From Propionibacteriaceae bacterium (GTDB lineage: Bacteria; Actinomycetota; Actinomycetes; Propionibacteriales; Propionibacteriaceae): a DNA stretch of 13,354 bases. The position numbers were made by a program, and so were the translations under genes. Each line of letters opens with the position of its first letter. The first letter of the stretch is position 1. The notes under the pieces were generated by a model. The model was not told the origin of the DNA. It did not search any database and saw nothing but the letters and a program-made list of their open reading frames with translations. This document shows, in pieces, positions 1 through 7,159 of the stretch. The stretch lies in NCBI GenBank assembly GCA_027346035.1, contig DAIESZ010000006.1:1-13354 (forward strand), read 5' to 3'.

Positions 1-874
1 CGTCGATGGTGTCGACGATCTCCTCACGCCGGACGGCCGGAGCGTCGTATCGGGTGATCCGGCCGCCGAAGGTGTTGGGATCACTACCCTGCACCGTCGC
101 GTCGACGCCGCCGAATTCGAGCACCTTGCGGCGACGCGACGAGTCGAAGCTGAACGTCACCATGCTGGTGGCGCCCGAGGAGTGGGTGAGCAGTGCCTCG
201 GCATGGGTGGCCACCTCGACCGGGACGACCGTATCCTGCCGGGGCCCGGCGGGGATGGCGCGCTCACTGCGGGCCCTCCCCCCGATCGCGGTGACCCTGG
301 TGACCGGGCCGAGGCCGAGCACCAGGCTGGTGAGGTAGTAGGGACCGACGTCGAGCACGGGCCCGCCGCCGGCTGCGTAGAAGAACTCGATACTGGGGTG
401 CCACAGATCGGGCCCACGGTTCTGGCACAGCGCCAGCCCGGTGATCGCGCCACCGATGCCGTCACGCACCATCCGCAGCGTGGTCTGGATCCCCGGGCCG
501 AGCACGGTGTCGGGAGCACAGCCCACCCGGAGGCCGGTTTCGGCCGCCAGGTCGAGCACCTGCCTGGCCTCCTCGAGCGAGGTGGCCAGCGGTTTCTCAC
601 TCCACACGTGCTTGCCTGCGCGCAGGGCCCGCAGGTCGACCTCGGCGTGCACGGCCGGGATGGTGAGGTTGACGACGAGCTCGATGTCGGGATGGTCGAG
701 CACCAGCTCGGCCGTGCCCGCCTCGGGGACGCCGAACCTGTCGGCCTGCGCTCGGGCCCGCTCGACGTCGAGATCGCCGATCGCGACGACCTCGACGTCG
801 GGGTAGGTGGTCAGATTCGTGAGGTACTGGTCGCTGATGTTGCCGGCGCCGACGACTCCGATCCGCACCCCCAT
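1..874 (-). CDS. Gfo/Idh/MocA family NAD(P)-dependent oxidoreductase, partial at the window edge
   Basis: Reading leftward from the ATG at 874-872, 291 codons are open to the window edge, so the C-terminus is missing; family members usually have 330-390 residues. The N-terminus (MGVRIGVVGAGNIS) is a Rossmann dinucleotide-binding strand with GAGNIS at residues 9-14. The family signature EKP is at 93-95, where the Lys is the usual catalytic-site residue. DVGPYYL at about 175-181 matches the conserved GP motif of the C-terminal alpha/beta domain. Members oxidise or reduce sugars, inositols and related polyols in the cytoplasm; the substrate cannot be read from sequence. The start lies 3 nt after the stop of the upstream isomerase-like gene (TGAGGCATG), so the two are almost certainly co-transcribed and translationally coupled. 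This pairing suggests a catabolic path for a sugar or cyclitol. Family call is firm, substrate unknown. Confidence 0.9.
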   Translation of the reverse strand, partial: MGVRIGVVGAGNISDQYLTNLTTYPDVEVVAIGDLDVERARAQADRFGVPEAGTAELVLDHPDIELVVNLTIPAVHAEVDLRALRAGKHVWSEKPLATSLEEARQVLDLAAETGLRVGCAPDTVLGPGIQTTLRMVRDGIGGAITGLALCQNRGPDLWHPSIEFFYAAGGGPVLDVGPYYLTSLVLGLGPVTRVTAIGGRARSERAIPAGPRQDTVVPVEVATHAEALLTHSSGATSMVTFSFDSSRRRKVLEFGGVDATVQGSDPNTFGGRITRYDAPAVRREEIVDTID

Positions 875-877
875 GCC

Positions 878-1615
878 TCAGGCCCGCTTGCCCGCCACGT
901 AGCGCAGCGATTCAGCGGTTGCGGCCACGACATCGGTGGCGCAGGAGTCGAATTCGATCACCCAGACCTTGTCCTTGCCTGCCTCGAGGATCGAGTCGAC
1001 GTCGAGCTCACCGGCACCGACGGCGACGTTGGGGGCACGCTCGTCGAGGCGGCCGTCCTTGATGTGCAGGTGCGTGACCCGATCACCGAGTCGCTCGAGC
1101 AGATCGACGACGTCGGCGCCGCCGAACTCGGCCCAGAACGTGTCGACCTCGAGCAGCACGCCCTCGTCGAGCTTCGAGACGAAGTAGTCGTAGGAGTTGA
1201 CCCCGTCGAGGTCGTGCGCGAACTCGAAGTCGTGGTTGTGGTACCCGATGCGGAAACCGGCGGCCGCGGCGATGGGCACGAGGGCGTTGAACTTGGCGGC
1301 CAGGGTGTCGATCTGCTCGGTCGAGGCGAACGTGCTCGGCTCGTAGTGGGGCTGGAAGATCGTCTCGGTGCCGAAGTCCTTGCAGATGGCGAACAGGGCA
1401 TCGAGGTCGTCGTTGTCGACGATGCGGGCGTGCATGCTCGGCGAGGCGATCCCGTGCTTGCGCAGCACCTCGGGCAGCCAGTCGGCGTACCGGTCGGGAG
1501 CGAAGCCTTCGATGGCGTTCGCACCGGCGTCGATGAGTTGGTCGAGGATGGCGTCGGCGGTCTCGGGAGTGACGGACTCACGCAGGGAGTAGAGCTGAAC
1601 GGAAAGAGCGGTCAT
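878..1615 (-). CDS. Sugar phosphate isomerase/epimerase-like TIM-barrel protein
   Basis: A 245-residue protein of the xylose-isomerase-like TIM-barrel family (IolE/IolI-type fold), which isomerises, epimerises or dehydrates sugars and cyclitols using a divalent metal. GYHNHDFEF (124-132) is the family hallmark, with Glu131 a likely metal ligand. EVDTFW (156-161), HIKDG (184-188) and IEFD (220-223) supply the expected Asp158, His184 and Glu221 ligands. I chose the ATG at 1615: the protein then starts directly on the first barrel strand (MTALSVQLYSLRE), and a purine-rich GGGGAAGAGTGGGG lies just upstream. The frame stays open 52 codons further up, but that part has no family similarity. It is the first gene of a pair with the downstream Gfo/Idh dehydrogenase. 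The 196 bp up to the divergent membrane-protein gene (1616-1811) should hold both promoters; I could not assign a convincing -35/-10 pair there. Confidence 0.88.
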   Translation of the reverse strand: MTALSVQLYSLRESVTPETADAILDQLIDAGANAIEGFAPDRYADWLPEVLRKHGIASPSMHARIVDNDDLDALFAICKDFGTETIFQPHYEPSTFASTEQIDTLAAKFNALVPIAAAAGFRIGYHNHDFEFAHDLDGVNSYDYFVSKLDEGVLLEVDTFWAEFGGADVVDLLERLGDRVTHLHIKDGRLDERAPNVAVGAGELDVDSILEAGKDKVWVIEFDSCATDVVAATAESLRYVAGKRA

Positions 1616-1811
1616 GCGCCCCACTCTTCCCCAAAACTGACCGCATGGGAAGGGTCGTCCCAGGATGTCGCCCTCGGAATCTGGAGGCCACCCGGAGCGT
1701 GGTCCGCAGCACATGACACATGGCGGCATTCCGCCGGCCGACCGGGCCGGAAACGCGACTCTGCCGGACACCGCCCGGGCCGGCGCTCTCGGCGGTGGAT
1801 AGCCTGGATGG

Positions 1812-2411
1812 GTGGCAGGGGACGCGGGTGACTGGCGCGAGCAGGGGCGGCATCGCCGTCGTGTCGCCGACCAGGCGAGGCTGCTCGGGCGCGAGCCGCT
1901 GAGTGACCCGGTGCGGGCCGTGGCCGCACTGTCGGTGGTTCTGTGGCTGGGCGTGATGGTGTGGTTGGCCGTCTCGTTGCCCGACCGGGTGCCGACTCAC
2001 TGGTCGACCTCCCCACTTGCCGACGGGTGGTCGTCGAAACCCGCCGCACTGGCCCTGCTCATCGGGCTTCCGCTCGTGACGTTCCTGCCGATACCGCTGC
2101 TGTCGCGGCTGATGCTCAGCCTCCCGGACCTCGTCAACGCGCCCTACAAGGACTGGTGGCTGGGGACACCCCAACGACTCGTGCGCTTCGAACGGCTGCT
2201 GCGCGAGGACCTGTGGCTGATCACCGGCGCCTCGTTGCTGCTGATGGCCGCGATCGGGCTGATCATTGGGCAGGCGGCGACAACCCCCGGCGGACAGGCC
2301 GACCCGTGGTGGATGTGGGCGACGATCGTGGGCTACCTCGCCGTGATCGGCCTCATCGTGGCCCGCATGCTCGCCGGTCGTCGTTACCGGCCGCCGGGGT
2401 CGCTCGACTGA
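1812..2411 (+). CDS. DUF1648-domain integral membrane protein
   Basis: A protein of up to 199 residues with four predicted membrane helices (about 36-57, 77-98, 134-153 and 166-187). The motif LPDRVPTHW (56-64) between helices 1 and 2 is characteristic of DUF1648, the module also found at the N-terminus of SdpI-type immunity/signalling proteins. Further down, a segment around 108-117 (VNAPYKDWWL) resembles the family's conserved 'NxPxKxYWL' element. No enzymatic function is known for stand-alone members. The start is uncertain: the GTG at 1812 gives a charged 33-residue leader, and the in-frame GTG at 1911 would begin right at helix 1. The 3' end overlaps the convergent SSB-like gene by 28 bp. 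Family call is good, role unknown. Confidence 0.75.
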   Translation: MAGDAGDWREQGRHRRRVADQARLLGREPLSDPVRAVAALSVVLWLGVMVWLAVSLPDRVPTHWSTSPLADGWSSKPAALALLIGLPLVTFLPIPLLSRLMLSLPDLVNAPYKDWWLGTPQRLVRFERLLREDLWLITGASLLLMAAIGLIIGQAATTPGGQADPWWMWATIVGYLAVIGLIVARMLAGRRYRPPGSLD

Positions 2412-2911
2412 TCGTCGGCGAGGGACCGCACCGACCGGGCCTCGACCTCGTAGCGGCTCTGCGGGCCCCCGGGCCCGCGGAAGAAGCGCCGCCGCAGCGA
2501 CCCGACCACCTCGGCGCGGCCGTCGACCCCGACGGCGGCGGCGTCACGCTGGGTGTCCGGTGTCCAGCAGGCGACATCGATGGTGTCGACACTCGGCTGC
2601 CGTGGACGCCGCACACCGCGCGCGACGACCAGCCGCAGGGTGACCACCGAATCCCCACTCGGCAGCACGTGCGGCTCGGACAACGCCGACAGGCGGCCGA
2701 CGAGCCGCACCTCATTGACGGCACCCCCGCACACCACCTCCGATCCCGCCCCGGCCACGTCGGGAGTCGCGGAGTCCGGGGCGACGTCGGTCTCGGGAAT
2801 CGGGCCCCGCCCGACACTCGGGGCGGGTTCGGCCACCGGGGCCTCAGCGGGGGTGACGGCCGGGTCGGTCGGATTCAGGGTCGCTGTGCTCGTGGGAGTC
2901 GCGGTGCTCAT
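2384..2911 (-). CDS. Single-stranded DNA-binding protein-like OB-fold protein
   Basis: A 175-residue protein. Residues 1-60 are a low-complexity Ala/Pro/Thr/Asp-rich tail. Residues 66-166 look like an SSB-type OB fold: VNEVRLVGRLS (65-75), LPSGDSVVTLRLVVARG (83-99), DTIDVACW (109-116), AEVVGSLRRRFF (133-144) and YEVEARSVRSL (154-164) follow the order of strands in SSB-family proteins. The start is set by AGGAG seven bases before the ATG at 2911; the longer open frame upstream has no such site. It ends in DPGGR and lacks the acidic DDDIPF-type tip that canonical SSB uses to recruit partner proteins. It is therefore probably a divergent paralogue rather than the replicative SSB. It converges on the DUF1648 gene with overlapping 3' ends and diverges from uppP across a region with twin palindromes. 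Confidence 0.72.
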   Translation of the reverse strand: MSTATPTSTATLNPTDPAVTPAEAPVAEPAPSVGRGPIPETDVAPDSATPDVAGAGSEVVCGGAVNEVRLVGRLSALSEPHVLPSGDSVVTLRLVVARGVRRPRQPSVDTIDVACWTPDTQRDAAAVGVDGRAEVVGSLRRRFFRGPGGPQSRYEVEARSVRSLADDQSSDPGGR

Positions 2912-2933
2912 CGGAGTTCTCCTGTCAGGCGAT

Positions 2934-2984
2934 GGGGACGCGGGCGGACCGCGTCCGTGAGGGGGACGCGGACCGCGTCCGTGA
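2934..2984. repeat. Tandem pair of palindromes between the SSB-like gene and uppP
   Basis: Two nearly identical units, each with arms GGACGCGG and CCGCGTCC, lie side by side. The first has arms at 2936-2943 and 2949-2956 with a 5-nt spacer; the second at 2964-2971 and 2973-2980 with a 1-nt spacer. Each unit begins GGGGACGCGG and ends CCGCGTCCGTGA, so they are also direct repeats (27 and 23 nt). They sit 22 bp upstream of the SSB-like start codon and about 210 bp upstream of uppP. They could be paired operator sites for a dimeric regulator or an RNA hairpin in the SSB-like leader. Confidence 0.6.
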
Positions 2985-3196
2985 AGACTGTCTCGATCCC
3001 CCGACCGGGCGCGTGCACGAACCAGGTGGGGTGTGGACAACCCGGGTGTTTCCGCGTCCCTGTGGACGGGCGGCCCGTGCTGAACTTCGGTTGAACATCC
3101 GGCCGTGGAATTCCCCCGCGGGAGCCCGCTCCCCTACCCTGTGTGGTGGCGCCCGGCCGGGTGGCCGACTGAGGACCCCACCCAGGAGACCCACCC

Positions 3197-4036
3197 GTGA
3201 ACTGGTTCGACGCCATCCTGCTCGGCATCGTTGAGGGCATCACCGAATTCCTGCCGGTGTCGAGCACCGGTCACCTCAACGTCGTCGAGAAGCTGCTCGG
3301 CTACGACATCGAGGGCGCCGGGATCACCGCGTTCACCGCGATCATCCAGGTCGGCGCGATCATCGCCGCGGTGATCTTCTTCTGGAAGGACATCGTGCGG
3401 ATCGTCGGGGCGTGGGTCGGCGGCCTGGTGAACAAGGAGCGGCGCATCGATCCCGACTACCGGCTGGGGTGGGGTGTGATCCTCGGCTCGATCCCCGTCG
3501 CCGTGGTGGGGCTCGCGTTCAAGAAGGAGATCGAGGGTCCGCTGCGCAACCTCTGGGTGGTCGCGATCGCGCTGCTCGTGTGGAGCGTGGTCATGTGGAT
3601 CGCCGACCGGGCCCGCAACACCACCCGCACGATGCACGACGTCACCGTGAAGGACGCCGTCATCATCGGGCTCTACCAGGCGCTGTCGCCGCTGTTCCCC
3701 GGGATTTCCCGCTCGGGCGCGACGATCTCCGCGGGCCTGTTCCAGAAGTTCGACCGCGTGACCGCGACCCGGCTGAGCTTCTTCATGGGCATCCCGGCCC
3801 TGATCGCCGCGGGAGCTCTCGAGTCGATCACGGCGTCCAAGCAGATCTCGTCGACCGTCGGCTGGGGACCAACCCTGGTTGCCACCCTCGTGTCGTTCGT
3901 CGTGGCCTACTTCTCGATCGGCTGGCTGCTGCGGTTCGTGTCGAAGAACTCCTTCACCTCGTTCATCGTCTACCGCGTGATCCTCGGCCTGGTCCTCGTC
4001 GGGCTGCTCGCCGGCGGCGTCATCACGCCGGTCTGA
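3197..4036 (+). CDS. uppP: Undecaprenyl-diphosphatase (UppP/BacA family)
   Basis: A 279-residue polytopic membrane protein (E. coli UppP has 273). It dephosphorylates undecaprenyl diphosphate to the monophosphate, recycling the lipid carrier for peptidoglycan and other wall polymers; raised dosage gives bacitracin resistance. Both family signatures are present: EGITEFLPVSSTGH at residues 13-26, with the catalytic Glu13/Glu17 and Ser/His cluster, and PGISRSGAT at 168-176, with the essential Arg172. Hydrophobic helices fill the rest. The start is a GTG at 3197, fixed by AGGAG at 3184-3188 with 8-nt spacing and by MNWFDAILLG matching the family N-terminus. The 285-bp upstream region contains the twin palindromes and a TACCCT (3135-3140) that could be a -10 box, though without a clear -35. 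Confidence 0.96.
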   Translation: MNWFDAILLGIVEGITEFLPVSSTGHLNVVEKLLGYDIEGAGITAFTAIIQVGAIIAAVIFFWKDIVRIVGAWVGGLVNKERRIDPDYRLGWGVILGSIPVAVVGLAFKKEIEGPLRNLWVVAIALLVWSVVMWIADRARNTTRTMHDVTVKDAVIIGLYQALSPLFPGISRSGATISAGLFQKFDRVTATRLSFFMGIPALIAAGALESITASKQISSTVGWGPTLVATLVSFVVAYFSIGWLLRFVSKNSFTSFIVYRVILGLVLVGLLAGGVITPV

Positions 4037-4048
4037 GCGACCCCGGCC

Positions 4049-4069
4049 GCAGCGCCCGAGCGCCGCTGC
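4049..4069 (+). terminator. Small GC hairpin after uppP
   Basis: GCAGCG (4049-4054) and CGCTGC (4064-4069) can pair across a 9-nt loop, 12 bp after the uppP stop. No T-run follows. It could weakly attenuate transcription between uppP and the downstream dehydrogenase; in DNA this GC-rich, a chance hairpin is also possible. Confidence 0.2.
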
Positions 4070-4092
4070 GAGCCACCGGCTAGGTTCGAGCC

Positions 4093-4800
4093 GTGACTCC
4101 GACTCCGCAGCACGCCACGATCCTGCTCATCGGCGCATCCCGAGGCCTCGGATACGCGCTGGCCGCCGAATACGTCGGCCGGGGCGCGCACGTCGTCGCA
4201 ACCGTTCGCGGCCCGCACCGCACGGCGCTGCACGACCTGCTCCCCGCCGCGCACGGGCGGTTGGAGATCGAGCATGTCGACATCAACGACCCGGCGCAGG
4301 TGCTCTCGCTGCGCGACCGGCTCACCGCCCGCACCTTCGACCTGCTCTTCGTCAATGCCGGCGTCACCAACGGCCCGGAGGAGACCGTCGCCGATGTCAC
4401 GGACGCGGAGTTCACCCGCCTCATGATCACCAACGCCCTGAGCCCGATGCGCGTCATCGAGAGGCTCGGGAAGCTCGTCGCCGCCGACGGGACGATCGCG
4501 ATCATGTCCTCGGGGCAGGGCAGCATCGCCAACAACGAGAGGGGCGGCTTCGAGATCTACCGGGCGAGCAAGTCGGCGCTCAACCAGCTCATGCGAAGCT
4601 ACGCCGCCCGCCACCGTGACGACAGTCGCACCCTGCTGCTGACGGCGCCCGGGTGGATCAGGGACACCGGCGTCGGTGGTCCCGCCGCCCCCCTGACCAT
4701 CGGGGAGAGCATCCCCCGTCTCGTCACGGTCATCGACGCTCAACGGCACCGCACCGGGTTGCACTATCTCGACCATCTCGGCCGCACGGTCGCCTGGTGA
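4093..4800 (+). CDS. Short-chain dehydrogenase/reductase (SDR family)
   Basis: A 235-residue classical-type SDR acting as a cytosolic NAD(P)-dependent oxidoreductase. The cofactor motif GASRGLG is at 14-20, the NAG motif at 88-90, the catalytic Ser at about 139-140 (MSSGQG) and the catalytic pair in YRASK (Tyr156, Lys160). A PGW follows at 186-188, in place of the commoner PGxVxT. Arg39 after the second strand hints at NADP preference. The GTG start at 4093 gives the normal short lead before the first Rossmann strand. It begins 56 bp after uppP and could be co-transcribed with it, though a functional link is not evident. It is convergent with the ligase gene, separated by 24 bp. Substrate cannot be predicted; it resembles the small C-factor-like SDR group. 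Confidence 0.85.
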   Translation: MTPTPQHATILLIGASRGLGYALAAEYVGRGAHVVATVRGPHRTALHDLLPAAHGRLEIEHVDINDPAQVLSLRDRLTARTFDLLFVNAGVTNGPEETVADVTDAEFTRLMITNALSPMRVIERLGKLVAADGTIAIMSSGQGSIANNERGGFEIYRASKSALNQLMRSYAARHRDDSRTLLLTAPGWIRDTGVGGPAAPLTIGESIPRLVTVIDAQRHRTGLHYLDHLGRTVAW

Positions 4801-4824
4801 GGTGAGCCTCGCCGCGTCCTGGCC

Positions 4825-6369
4825 TCACCCGGGGGCCGGCCACAGGGCGCGCACCGTCTCGAGCGTGTCGGCGTCCGCGGCCGCCTTGTCGTCGCGGTAT
4901 CGCACGACGCGGGCGAACCGCAGCGCCACACCACCCGGGTAGCGCGACGACCGCTGCAGGCCGTCGCATGGGATCTCGACGACCTGTTCGGGACGCACGG
5001 TCACGACCCACCCGTCGTCGGCGACGGCCAACTCGGAGAACCGCTCGGTCTGCCAGGCGAGCACGGCGTCGGTCATGCCCTTGAAGGTCTTGCCGAGCAT
5101 CGCCCACCCGGTCGGGCTGCCGGGGTCGCGGGCGCCGAGGTGGATGTTCGACAGGGTTCCCCGGCGGCGGCCCGATCCCCGTTCGACCGCGAGCACGACG
5201 AGGTCGAGGGTGTGGCGCGGCTTGACCTTGATCCAGCCCGCGCCACGCCGGCCCGCGCTGTAGCCGGACGACAGTTGCTTGACGACCACCCCCTCGTGAC
5301 CGTCCGCCAGCATCCGGGCGGTGAACTCCTCGGCGCCGGCCAGTCCGTTCACCCGAACCGAGGGCACGAGGTTCGCCGGCAGCACGAGGCTTTCGAGCAG
5401 CCGATGACGTTCCTCCAGCGCCTCGTCGAGCAGGGTGTGCCCGTCGAGGTGCAGCAGGTCGAACAGGATCGTGGTGAGGGGCGTCTCGCGGCGAAGGCGC
5501 TCGGGGTCGCGGGTGGACGCCGTGCGCGCACCGGTGATCTGGAAGGGCTGGGGTCTCCCGTCGGGACGCAGGGCGATCGCCTCCCCGTCGACCACCAGGG
5601 CGTTCGCCGGCAGCGCGGCGATGACCTCGACGACCTCGGGGAGCCGCTCGGTGATGTCGTCGAGTGACCTGGTGAATATCCGCACGTCGGTGCCGCGCTT
5701 GTGGGCCTGGATCCGGATGCCGTCGTACTTGCACTCGACCGACCAGCCGGGCGGATCCGCCACCAGGGCCTCGGCGAGGGTCGGCTTCGCGGCCGCCAGC
5801 ATCGGCGCGATCGGCCGCAGCACCTCCAGATCGATGGCGGCCAGGGCCCCCGGTCCCTCGGCGAGAGCCGCCACCGACACCGGCGCGAGCCGCCCCGCGA
5901 GCATCGCGGCCCGCCTCACCGCGGCCACCGGGACGCCGGCCGCCTCGGCGACCGCCAGCTGCATGACTCCGTCGAGCGCCCCCTGCCGCACGTCGCCGGT
6001 GATCAGTCCGCGCAGAAACCGCTGCTCGGCGGCCGTCGCCCGCGAGAAGAGGGCGTCGACGAGGTCGTGGCGGACCTGGGCCGAACCCTCTCCGCCGGCG
6101 GCTACGAGAGCGGCGAACGCGGCGTCGACGTCAGCCAGCGTCAGCGATGGGGTGGACGCCGCCGGCCCACCGGTCGCGAGCGTCCGGTGACCGACGCCGA
6201 GCCGGCCGTGCGCCACGACCCCCGCCAGCAGCGAGGTGACCAGTTCGATGGTGCGGGGCCCCTCGTCCGCAGCCTGCTGGAGGAGGTCGGCCAGCGCGGT
6301 CGCCTTGGCGCGGCGAGAACGCGTGGCCGCCACCGTCCGGGAGGTGTCGACGACACGCGCGAACATCAT
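4825..6369 (-). CDS. ligB: ATP-dependent DNA ligase, LigB type
   Basis: A 514-residue ligase, close to mycobacterial LigB (about 507). It seals nicks in duplex DNA through a ligase-AMP intermediate; in actinobacteria it is a non-essential partner of the NAD-dependent LigA. Residues 1-190 form the helical DNA-binding domain found in archaeal/eukaryotic-type ligases. The adenylation motif KYDGIR is at 214-219, with Lys214 the nucleophile. FDLLHLDG (303-310) is motif III-like, EGVVVK (359-364) motif IV, and WIKVKP (379-384) motif V. The OB domain ends with RFARVVRYRDDK (484-495), motif VI. Two adjacent ATGs (6369, 6366) are possible starts; LLxxVVxTSRxVAATRSR-type N-termini are typical of LigB, so little can be missing. 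No Ku, polymerase or nuclease gene is adjacent, so nothing points to end joining. All key motifs are intact. Confidence 0.95.
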   Translation of the reverse strand: MMFARVVDTSRTVAATRSRRAKATALADLLQQAADEGPRTIELVTSLLAGVVAHGRLGVGHRTLATGGPAASTPSLTLADVDAAFAALVAAGGEGSAQVRHDLVDALFSRATAAEQRFLRGLITGDVRQGALDGVMQLAVAEAAGVPVAAVRRAAMLAGRLAPVSVAALAEGPGALAAIDLEVLRPIAPMLAAAKPTLAEALVADPPGWSVECKYDGIRIQAHKRGTDVRIFTRSLDDITERLPEVVEVIAALPANALVVDGEAIALRPDGRPQPFQITGARTASTRDPERLRRETPLTTILFDLLHLDGHTLLDEALEERHRLLESLVLPANLVPSVRVNGLAGAEEFTARMLADGHEGVVVKQLSSGYSAGRRGAGWIKVKPRHTLDLVVLAVERGSGRRRGTLSNIHLGARDPGSPTGWAMLGKTFKGMTDAVLAWQTERFSELAVADDGWVVTVRPEQVVEIPCDGLQRSSRYPGGVALRFARVVRYRDDKAAADADTLETVRALWPAPG

Positions 6370-6635
6370 GGTCCGATCGTGTCACGGACTCGGAAAGCCC
6401 GCCCACATCACCCGATGCCGGTCAGCTCACGGGTATCGGTGTAGCGGCGGATCCTTTGTGGATCCTTCGGGTCCGGGCTGGAAGGTTTGTTCTCCGGGCG
6501 TGGGTCGGGTGGTCGGGTTGGTGCCCGGTCTCCATCCGGTGTCGGGGTTGACGAATTCGTCGGGCCGGGGGCGGGGTGGCCGCTGTCGTCCCACCAGTGG
6601 ACCTGACCCGTCCCAGTGGGGCCAGGTCAGGTTGA
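6370..6635. other. Non-conserved region upstream of ligB
   Basis: No recognisable gene is present here except the doubtful minus-strand ORF listed separately. The ligB promoter should lie in the left part; a short dyad, GTCCG (6371-6375) with CGGAC (6385-6389), sits directly upstream of the ligB start codons. Composition and broken frames suggest decayed sequence. Confidence 0.4.
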
Positions 6636-6705
6636 CATTCTCACACCAGCCGATCGGCACCCTCGGATCGCAGATCGCCTGCGCCACCCGGCCCGGCACC
6701 CGCAC
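6427..6705 (-). CDS. Doubtful small ORF, possibly the 3' end of a decayed gene
   Basis: The frame is open from 6735 down to the stop at 6427-6429; a GTG at 6705 would give 92 residues. The sequence is rich in Pro, Gly and Arg, with several aromatic residues (WCENVNLTWPHWDGSG near the start, NPDTGWRPG in the middle). That composition is less shadow-like than most antisense frames here, but I do not recognise a family. It lacks a convincing ribosome-binding site and overlaps the region where the plus-strand pseudogene begins. It may be the C-terminal remnant of a larger gene lost to rearrangement, or not coding at all. Confidence 0.22.
   Translation of the reverse strand: MRVPGRVAQAICDPRVPIGWCENVNLTWPHWDGSGPLVGRQRPPRPRPDEFVNPDTGWRPGTNPTTRPTPGEQTFQPGPEGSTKDPPLHRYP
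6601..6632. repeat. Inverted repeat upstream of the frameshifted gene
   Basis: ACCTGACC (6601-6608) is exactly repeated in reverse complement as GGTCAGGT (6625-6632), with a 16-nt centre. It precedes the open frame of the plus-strand pseudogene and lies inside the doubtful minus-strand ORF. It could be an operator or a leftover hairpin. Confidence 0.4.
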
Positions 6706-7159
6706 TGCTGGCCTGGGCTCGGTTGCGTCCGGCGATCATCCCCGTACTGTGCGTGGCGCAGCGCGTGCTCACCGCGTTCGGCGGTCCCGACCCGGCCATC
6801 GACGCGACCCTCGTCGACGCGGCGTCCAACTGCTCGGTGGCACCGATCGAGCGGATGCCCTGGAAGCAGGCGAAGCGGGCCCGCCAGGCCGAACTCGGAA
6901 TTCCCCTCGGACATCACCCGGTGCGGGTGGATCTGGCTGCGACCGCCCCGGCTGCCGCCAGGACGCCGTGTTCGCCACCCGCGAGGAGGACTACGGGTTC
7001 AGCAGGCTGCCCGCGATCCTGTCCGCCTCGCTGACGGCGATGGCAGAACTCGCCCTGGAGCCGACCCCGACGGCAGAGGAGGGCGTCGAACTGCTGCACC
7101 GCCTCAGCGGCGCGGCGGCCGGGTCCCGCGTCGCAGAACGGGTCGCCGTCAGTCGGTGA
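6636..7159 (+). pseudogene. Probable frameshifted gene remnant, family not recognised
   Basis: Two overlapping plus-strand frames each look like real protein over a different part. The first, from about 6700 to about 6940, reads RPAIIPVLCVAQRVLTAFGG, then DPAIDATLVDAA and IERMPWKQAKRARQAELGI. The second, from about 6955 to the TGA at 7157-7159, contains DAVFATREEDYGFSRLPAIL and then SLTAMAELALEPTPTAEEGV. In both parts third codon positions are strongly G/C, and outside its part each frame loses that bias. A single net frameshift (one base lost or two gained) near 6935-6960 would join them into one protein of about 150 residues or more. No clear start or ribosome site is visible, so the 5' end is probably missing too. 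The 3' end overlaps the convergent rhodanese gene by 11 bp. I do not recognise the family. Confidence 0.45.

Noticed and set aside
182..1831. A 549-codon open frame on the plus strand
   Set aside because: It is antisense to the dehydrogenase and isomerase-like genes, which have clear family motifs. Its translation is Asp/Glu/Val/Gly-rich, as expected from the reverse of GC-biased codons.
6449..6467. Two GGATCCTT copies (6449-6456, 6460-6467)
   Set aside because: An 8-bp repeat with a 3-bp gap and no symmetry to other features; likely chance.
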